In this document: positions 8,205-12,474 of the stretch, one piece after another | Layout of the letters: every line of letters starts with the position of its first letter | Position numbering within the stretch: position 1 is the stretch's first letter | Assembly (NCBI GenBank): GCA_950071875.1 | Contig: CATMNW010000041.1 | Location: 1-12,474 of the forward strand | Length of the DNA stretch: 12,474 nucleotides | Source: an uncultured Erythrobacteraceae bacterium | GTDB lineage: Bacteria > Pseudomonadota > Alphaproteobacteria > Sphingomonadales > Sphingomonadaceae | Direction of reading: 5' to 3' | Position numbers and translations under genes: made by a program | The notes under the pieces: generated by a model | The model's input: the letters and a program-made list of their open reading frames with translations, nothing else | What the model was told of the DNA's origin: nothing | Database searches by the model: none

Positions 8205-8552
8205 GATTCACCAGATCTGCGCCCTCTCTCGGTGCTGCTATCCGACCTCGGTAAGCAGATCGCAGCGTATCGCATATCACGCAATCTCAAGCAGGCCGAG
8301 CTTGCGGAAATGGCTGGCATCTCGCGTTCAACGCTCGCCCGCCTGGAAGCTGGCAATGGCGGGACCATCGATAGCCTTGCCAGGATAATGCGTGCACTTG
8401 AAATTGAAGACCGCCTGCTGGATGTCATGCCGGACGCCAAGCTGAGCCCGCTCGATCCCCGGTCCGACACCGGCAAGGCGCGGCAAAGGGTGCGCAAGTC
8501 TTCTGAAGGTGAGGCTGGCGAGGAATGGAGCTGGGGTGACGAGGCCCCATGA
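8193..8552 (+). CDS. hipB: HipB-family antitoxin, XRE-type DNA-binding repressor
   Basis: 119 residues. A helix-turn-helix of the XRE/lambda-repressor type spans about 18-72: LGKQIAAYRISRNLKQAELAEM is followed by the turn AGIS, the recognition helix SRSTLARLEAGN, and SLARIMRALEI. The C-terminal tail is basic, then ends WSWGDEAP; a Trp-Gly-Asp-Glu tail recurs in this antitoxin subfamily, and in E. coli HipB a C-terminal Trp docks onto HipA. HipB neutralises HipA by binding it and represses the operon promoter. The start at 8193 is the only plausible one: the next in-frame start is a GTG at codon 14 with no Shine-Dalgarno. GGAGAT (8175-8180) sits rather far upstream (12-14 bases). The stop overlaps the hipA start as ATGA, so the two are translationally coupled. 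Confidence 0.93.
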   Translation: MPHYDSPDLRPLSVLLSDLGKQIAAYRISRNLKQAELAEMAGISRSTLARLEAGNGGTIDSLARIMRALEIEDRLLDVMPDAKLSPLDPRSDTGKARQRVRKSSEGEAGEEWSWGDEAP

Positions 8553-9859
8553 CGCGTGCGGTAGTCAATCTCTGGGGTCGTCAGATCGGCGCCGTCCTGT
8601 GGGATGAGGATCGCGATGTCGGGGTCTTCGAGTACACTCCGGAATTCAGTCGCAGCGGTATTGAAGTCGCTCCGCTCACAATGCCTCTGCGAAGCGGCGT
8701 CTACGATTTTCCCGCGCTGAATTACGAGACCTTTAAAGGACTGCCGGGCATGCTGGCCGACAGCCTGCCCGACAAGTTTGGTAACGCCCTCATCAATCGT
8801 TGGCTTGCCGAGCAGGGCCGCACAGCCGACAGCTTCGATCCGGTCGAGCGCCTTTGCTACACCGGCCGCAGAGGCATGGGCGCGTTGGAATTCGAGCCTG
8901 CGACCGGTGAGCGCCGCGAACAGGGCCAGCCGGTCGATATCGCTCCGCTTGTCGAACTCGCCAACAGGGTCATTGCCGCGCGTGAAGAACTGGCCGGTGT
9001 ACTCAAGGGTGAAGATGATCATCGCGCACTTCAAGAGATCTTGCGCGTCGGCACCTCTGCTGGTGGTGCCCGGGCCAAGGCCGTCCTCGCCTGGAACGAG
9101 GAGACCGGAGAATTCCATTCAGGGCAGCTGACTGCAGGGCCCGGCTATACGCAATGGCTGGTCAAGTTCGACGGCGTATCGGGCAATGCTGACAAGGAAC
9201 TCGCCGACCCGATGGGCTTCGGCCGCCTTGAATACGCTTGCTATCTGCTAGCCCGAGAGGCAGGCATCGACATGGCTCGCTCTCGCCTGCACGAAGAAGG
9301 CGGGCGGGCGCATTTCATGACCCAGCGCTTCGATCGCACGCCTGACGGTAAGAAGCTCCACATGCAGTCGCTTTGCGCGATGCGCCATTTCGATTTCAAC
9401 CTCGCTCGGGCATATAGCTACGAGCAGGCGATCGAAACCATCCGCATGCTCGGCCTCGGACGCGAAGCGATCAAGGAGCTGGTGCGCCGCGCGCTGCTCA
9501 ATGTCTTCATTCGTAACCAGGACGACCACACCAAGAACATCGCCTTCCTCATGGATAGCTCGGGTCGCTGGAGCCTCTCGCCCGCTTTCGATGTCGTCTA
9601 CGCCTACAATCCTGACGGGGACTGGACCAACGAGCATCAGATGTCTCTGGCCGGCAAAACGGACGGCTTCGAGTTTGACGATCTGCTGGAATTTGGAAAG
9701 TTCGCCGACCTGAAAGCAAGCGAAATAAAATCGATAATCGGCGACTTCCGCTTGGCGCTATCCAAGTGGGAGCAATTTACGCTGGAGGCTGGAGTACCTC
9801 AAGGGATATCAGTCAAGGCGCGCAATGGATTTCGAGATAATCTGATCCCTTTGCAGTAA
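8549..9859 (+). CDS. hipA: HipA-family serine/threonine kinase toxin
   Basis: 436 residues, the full-length HipA form (E. coli HipA is 440). HipA phosphorylates a translation component (in E. coli glutamyl-tRNA synthetase), halting growth until relieved; the target of this copy is unknown. The N-terminal subdomain (about 1-105) precedes the HipA_C kinase core. The flexible loop GTSAGGARAK holds Ser170, matching the autophosphorylated Ser150 of E. coli. Lys206 in WLVKF fits the ATP-binding lysine. RNQDDHTKN gives Asp325 and Asn330, and SPAFD gives Asp348; the spacings 325-330-348 equal those of Asp309-Asn314-Asp332 in E. coli. The kinase therefore looks catalytically intact. The start overlaps the hipB stop (ATGA). 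It converges on the restriction gene, with 26 bases between stop codons. Confidence 0.97.
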   Translation: MTRAVVNLWGRQIGAVLWDEDRDVGVFEYTPEFSRSGIEVAPLTMPLRSGVYDFPALNYETFKGLPGMLADSLPDKFGNALINRWLAEQGRTADSFDPVERLCYTGRRGMGALEFEPATGERREQGQPVDIAPLVELANRVIAAREELAGVLKGEDDHRALQEILRVGTSAGGARAKAVLAWNEETGEFHSGQLTAGPGYTQWLVKFDGVSGNADKELADPMGFGRLEYACYLLAREAGIDMARSRLHEEGGRAHFMTQRFDRTPDGKKLHMQSLCAMRHFDFNLARAYSYEQAIETIRMLGLGREAIKELVRRALLNVFIRNQDDHTKNIAFLMDSSGRWSLSPAFDVVYAYNPDGDWTNEHQMSLAGKTDGFEFDDLLEFGKFADLKASEIKSIIGDFRLALSKWEQFTLEAGVPQGISVKARNGFRDNLIPLQ

Positions 9860-9885
9860 AGCACTGTGAAACGGTAGCTGCGTTC

Positions 9886-10623
9886 CTAAGAATTGACGCT
9901 TCTCAAACTGCCATCGTCGTACTCGTAAAAATCGGGGTTTCTCACCACCACCCGTTCAACAAGTTCGCAGATCATATCATGGAATTCGATCTTCTCATCA
10001 TGTTTGCCGACACGATAGAGTGTGTAGTTGGCATGCCGCGACGAGGCATCAAGAAGCATGAAATAGAAGGCTTCGTACTGCTCATCTCGGCCAGCTGGAT
10101 CGTCGCGGCCGGTGAATAACCGGAAGCGCGAATGCGCGTTCTCGAACGTCGAGCGCCGCTTGGGCGTGTTGTCCGTTGCCGCACCGGCATCGAAGATGAA
10201 CAGGCCGCCGAGAACGGCATACGGAAAGCGGCGATGCAGCGTGACGGCCTCGATCAGCATATCGCCGCGCCGGTTGGTCAAATTCTTCTGATAGTTCTTT
10301 GTTCGGTTGTCCTTGAAGTTGATCGACTTGATCGAGATGCCGAGGATTAACCCGCTTTCTTCCGTCGACCACGTCACATCGACCTTCTTGGCACCGATAC
10401 CACCAGCCATCCGACGTTCTGCGCCAGAGCCTCCCAACTCTCCGGGAGGTGCGGGACGGGCCTCGCTCATGCCCCGCTGTCGCAATTCTTCTGCCACGGC
10501 TAGGGCGATGTTGGCGGAAATCTTCTCGCTGTAGGCCTTCTTCTCGTCCGACTTCGCCGTGTCGGCGGGCTTGTCGCCAGCCTCGATCAATGCCGCCTTA
10601 AGAAGATCGTCTATCCTCGCCAT
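9886..10623 (-). CDS. Putative type II restriction endonuclease, PD-(D/E)XK-like
   Basis: 245 residues from ATG 10623, preceded by GAGGGGG (10628-10634); an upstream in-frame ATG at 10671 lies inside the methyltransferase gene and is less likely. Visible features: an N-terminal helical region with YSEKISANIALAVAEELRQRG (31-51), a glycine-rich linker, then VDVTWSTEES-GLILGISIKSINF (81-103), where Asp82 and Lys99 sit on two predicted strands as in PD-(D/E)XK nucleases; the usual acidic residue two before the lysine is Ser97. A conserved-looking block follows, KNLTNRRGDMLIEAVTLH (113-130), then RFPYAVLGGLFIFD. The overlap of 26 bases with the 3' end of the methyltransferase gene and the matching strand support a cognate endonuclease. 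I cannot name the specificity. If not an endonuclease, it is still a methyltransferase-coupled accessory protein. Confidence 0.72.
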   Translation of the reverse strand: MARIDDLLKAALIEAGDKPADTAKSDEKKAYSEKISANIALAVAEELRQRGMSEARPAPPGELGGSGAERRMAGGIGAKKVDVTWSTEESGLILGISIKSINFKDNRTKNYQKNLTNRRGDMLIEAVTLHRRFPYAVLGGLFIFDAGAATDNTPKRRSTFENAHSRFRLFTGRDDPAGRDEQYEAFYFMLLDASSRHANYTLYRVGKHDEKIEFHDMICELVERVVVRNPDFYEYDDGSLRSVNS

Positions 10624-12241
10624 TTTTCCCCCTCGCGCGGCGACGCTGAAACAACACGTCGCGCGCTGCACGAAGGGCCTTTAGATCACTGTTCGCCACT
10701 TCTGCCAATAGTATGGCATCAACAGACTGCACGGCTGCTTCTACGTCACCATGCCGAAGATGCTTCGCGAGTTGTGGCTTGATTGCGCGAAGTTCCGTCT
10801 CGACCGACTTGATGTGATCGAGCGACGGCACTGGCAATAGGTCAGCCTCGCGCGGTTCCATCTTGAGCAAGCCACCGCCATAGGCACGACCGACGATTTC
10901 TGCCCCGAGCAGTGTCACGCTGTTCAGGCTCGCCACAGGCAGCAGATCGCGACCGATGCTGCGGCGACCGTCCATGAGCCGCACCCCATAGATCGAATTG
11001 AGTATCTGCGCCTTCGCAGTGTTGGTGACGAGGCGCGGGCGATCATGGTTCATGTAAGTCAGGAACAGGTCAGGTTGCTCGACCAGCGGCACCCGCCACC
11101 ACGGCGAGCGAACGCGGCACTTGTATGCGTCCGACACATTCGCCTTCTCGCCCGTGCGAATGTAGCGCAATGCAGCAGCAGACGGCTTCTCGCCCGGATA
11201 GAACAGGAGCGTCCGCGAACCGTCGCGCAGCAGTTTCTTCCATGCCGCCTCTGTCAGCGTCAGGCCGCGCATGTGTCGCGATCCCGGCGGTGAGATTGCC
11301 GTCACGTCGGCTTGAGTTAGGCCATGCTTACGCACGTCGTCCGCCGTGAGGGTGAAGTACTTGTTGTTGCCGGTCACGGCGCCAAGGTAGGTGCGACCCC
11401 AAACGCCTAGCTCTTCGAAATAACGGGCGGCAACCTCGCGATACGTTGCGAAGGCGCTCTTGGCGACAAGGGCGGGTGTCCACTTCTCGCCTTCCGCTGG
11501 CTCATGCTCTGTCCACTCCGCGAGATCGACCGCCTTAAGCGATTGCGCATCGCGCGTCTGATAGACCTCAAAGCACTGCGCGCCGCCAGTGCCTTCAGCA
11601 AGCAGCAGTACGACCTCTTCCAAAACTTCGGGAAAGACGCGCTGCTCAAACATGATCAGCCGAACGCGCGCGAAGCGTCGCAGCAGGAAATTGCGGACCT
11701 CGGCAGCATAGCTGACCGACAGCAGCTCAGCAGGCAAGACGAGTGCGAGCCTACCGTCTGCTGAAAGATGCTGCGCCGCCTTGACAACGAACCCGGCCCA
11801 GGAACTTGCGAGGCCGGACAGGCGAACGCCTTGCGCTAGCGCAGCCTCGAGGCTCTTGGTTCGCGCCGCACCGGAAAACTGCTGGTATCGAACGAATGGC
11901 GGATTGCCGACTATGGCGTCGAACTTTTGGCGGTCGTCGAAGTCGAAAAAGTCGGACACCGTGACGGACGCATCGAATCCAGCATCCCGCAAGAGCGCCT
12001 GGGCCGCGATCGCCGAGTCCTCGTGAATCTCGACACCGTGAAGCTGGCTCGACCAGATCAGCGGGCGAGCATCGAGTGCGCGCAACCGCTCGCCAGCGGC
12101 AAGCAGAAAGCTCGCTTCGCCGCACGATGGCTCAAGCACGACATCATTGGCGGACTGGATGGCCCATTGAGCTAGGTAGCGGGAAATCTCGGCAGGCGTG
12201 AAGAACGCGCCGCGTGCCTTCCGATTTGATTGAGTGTCCAC
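10598..12241 (-). CDS. N6-adenine DNA methyltransferase, gamma class, of a type II restriction-modification system
   Basis: 547 residues starting from GTG 12241. It transfers a methyl group from S-adenosylmethionine to adenine, protecting the host from the cognate nuclease. Motif X is GAFFTP (11-16). Motif I is LEPSCGEASFL (36-46), the acidic motif II residue is in GVEIHED (69-75), SDFFDF (96-101) fits motif III, and motif IV is NPPF (113-116), the N-P-P-F form of N6-adenine enzymes. The X-I-IV order is that of gamma-class enzymes such as M.TaqI or Eco57I-like. The C-terminal half, with TGNNKYFTLT, a TYMNHDRPRLV block and LLKMEPREADLLPVP, is the target-recognition part. A longer version from TTG 12289 would add 16 residues, but the GTG has a much better Shine-Dalgarno. 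Its 3' end overlaps the endonuclease gene by 26 bases. The recognition sequence cannot be read from this. Confidence 0.93.
   Translation of the reverse strand: MDTQSNRKARGAFFTPAEISRYLAQWAIQSANDVVLEPSCGEASFLLAAGERLRALDARPLIWSSQLHGVEIHEDSAIAAQALLRDAGFDASVTVSDFFDFDDRQKFDAIVGNPPFVRYQQFSGAARTKSLEAALAQGVRLSGLASSWAGFVVKAAQHLSADGRLALVLPAELLSVSYAAEVRNFLLRRFARVRLIMFEQRVFPEVLEEVVLLLAEGTGGAQCFEVYQTRDAQSLKAVDLAEWTEHEPAEGEKWTPALVAKSAFATYREVAARYFEELGVWGRTYLGAVTGNNKYFTLTADDVRKHGLTQADVTAISPPGSRHMRGLTLTEAAWKKLLRDGSRTLLFYPGEKPSAAALRYIRTGEKANVSDAYKCRVRSPWWRVPLVEQPDLFLTYMNHDRPRLVTNTAKAQILNSIYGVRLMDGRRSIGRDLLPVASLNSVTLLGAEIVGRAYGGGLLKMEPREADLLPVPSLDHIKSVETELRAIKPQLAKHLRHGDVEAAVQSVDAILLAEVANSDLKALRAARDVLFQRRRARGKNGEDRRSS
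10628..10634 (-). promoter_or_regulatory. Shine-Dalgarno deciding the endonuclease start
   Basis: GAGGGGG on the - strand, with its GAGG core 7 bases before the ATG at 10623. It lies within the coding sequence of the methyltransferase, consistent with translation coupled to, or reinitiated from, the upstream gene. Confidence 0.6.
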
Positions 12242-12247
12242 GCGCCA

Positions 12248-12255
12248 TCCCCTTT
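12248..12255 (-). promoter_or_regulatory. Shine-Dalgarno deciding the GTG start of the methyltransferase
   Basis: AAAGGGGA on the - strand lies 6 bases before GTG 12241. The alternative TTG at 12289 has no comparable site, so the protein probably begins VDTQSNRKARG (read with fMet). Confidence 0.65.
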
Positions 12256-12314
12256 CTGATCTTCTGCTTGACTCGTTCCGCTCGAACAACCCCTTCCGTG
12301 ACGTTTTCGGCGGA

Positions 12315-12474
12315 TCACTGTATGTTCTTGATATGTTCTATTTCCAATTTGGGCGCGGGGCAAGGCACGCTGTCGCAATTTGCTAAGTAGCGTTCCACCT
12401 TTTCGGCGGTTCTTCTACGCGGCCTCCGGCCAGCCCTCAGATCAAGCACGAAGCGCGGATCGCCAACCGCGCGA
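12315..12474 (-). CDS. 3' end of a gene upstream of the methyltransferase, possibly a small DNA-binding regulator (5' end outside window)
   Basis: On the - strand one frame stays open from the right edge (first whole codon at 12473) for 52 codons to TGA 12315-12317. It begins RAVGDPRFVLDLRAGRRPRR, then RTAEKVERYLANC, and ends EIEHIKNIQ. The GDPRFVLDLRAGR-x-RRRTAEKV pattern looks like the recognition helix and following helix of XRE/lambda-repressor-like proteins (a short helix ending in a Gly-Arg turn, then a helix starting Thr-x-x-Lys-Val). The stop is 73 bases before the methyltransferase GTG on the same strand, so the three genes may form one operon, and a controller (C) protein for the restriction system is a reasonable guess. 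It lacks a visible start, so its length and identity are unknown. Codon use is GC-rich but less biased than in the tra genes. Confidence 0.45.
   Translation of the reverse strand, partial: RAVGDPRFVLDLRAGRRPRRRTAEKVERYLANCDSVPCPAPKLEIEHIKNIQ

Noticed and set aside
8201..9118. 305-codon - strand frame opposite hipB/hipA
   Set aside because: Antisense shadow of hipB and the first part of hipA; no ribosome site or motif.
9854..9890. Possible bidirectional terminator between hipA and the endonuclease gene
   Set aside because: Only CAGT/ACTG, a 4-base stem; nothing convincing in the 26-base gap.
6940..10369. GTCGAC sites (for example 6940, 10364) as a clue to the methyltransferase specificity
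   Set aside because: Several copies are present, which neither supports nor excludes any specificity; recognition sequence cannot be inferred from site counts in so short a window.
12321..12339. Direct repeat TATGTTCT (12321-12328 and 12332-12339), 11 bases apart, upstream of the methyltransferase
   Set aside because: Tempting as a controller-protein box, but it falls in the last codons of the partial upstream gene and is only 8 bases long; chance is a fair explanation unless that frame proves not to be coding.
12172..12378. 68-codon - strand frame overlapping the methyltransferase start
   Set aside because: Overlaps the methyltransferase N-terminus and the better partial frame at the right edge; Arg-rich product with no features.

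Overview
The window reads as part of a conjugative plasmid or integrated conjugative element from a GC-rich alphaproteobacterium, most likely a sphingomonad (Sphingomonas, Novosphingobium, Erythrobacter and relatives). That assignment is inferred from the GC-rich codon use, the compact F-type tra gene order and the protein style; there is no taxonomic marker gene in the window.

Region 1 (1-7839, + strand) is the distal part of an F-type (MPF-F) type IV secretion operon: the C-terminal third of traU (cut by the window edge), then complete trbC, traN, traF, traH and traG. The genes are packed tightly. traU/trbC, trbC/traN and traN/traF meet at ATGA four-base overlaps, traF/traH overlap by 11 bases, and traH/traG are 12 bases apart. 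Together they encode pilus assembly (traU, trbC, traF, traH, N-terminal part of traG) and mating-pair stabilisation (traN, C-terminal part of traG). Four of the six are exported; traN, traF, traH and traU are cysteine-bearing and would be oxidised in the periplasm, where TraF (CGAC motif) may be the disulfide-handling member.

Region 2 (7840-8192) holds a small single-membrane-span protein on the - strand, tail to tail with traG with no base between the stop codons, followed by an AT-rich control region. That region contains a consensus -35 box overlapped by two copies of a 16-base imperfect palindrome and embedded in a 57-base dyad. It is best read as the autoregulated promoter of the next operon.

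Region 3 (8193-9859, + strand) is a complete hipBA toxin-antitoxin operon: an XRE-type antitoxin/repressor and a full-length HipA-family Ser/Thr kinase with its catalytic residues intact. Region 4 (9886-12474, - strand) is a probable type II restriction-modification operon read toward hipA: the 3' end of an unlisted upstream gene that may be a small DNA-binding regulator, a gamma-class N6-adenine methyltransferase with a GTG start, and an overlapping gene for a putative restriction endonuclease with a PD-(D/E)XK-like core.

Overall, regions 2-4 form a stability/defence cargo block placed right after traG, where F carries traS, traT and traD. No rRNA, tRNA, CRISPR array, insertion sequence or strong intrinsic terminator was seen. 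All but the short control region is coding. The least explained parts are the small membrane protein beside traG, the endonuclease family, the partial gene at the right edge, and the hipBA control region.
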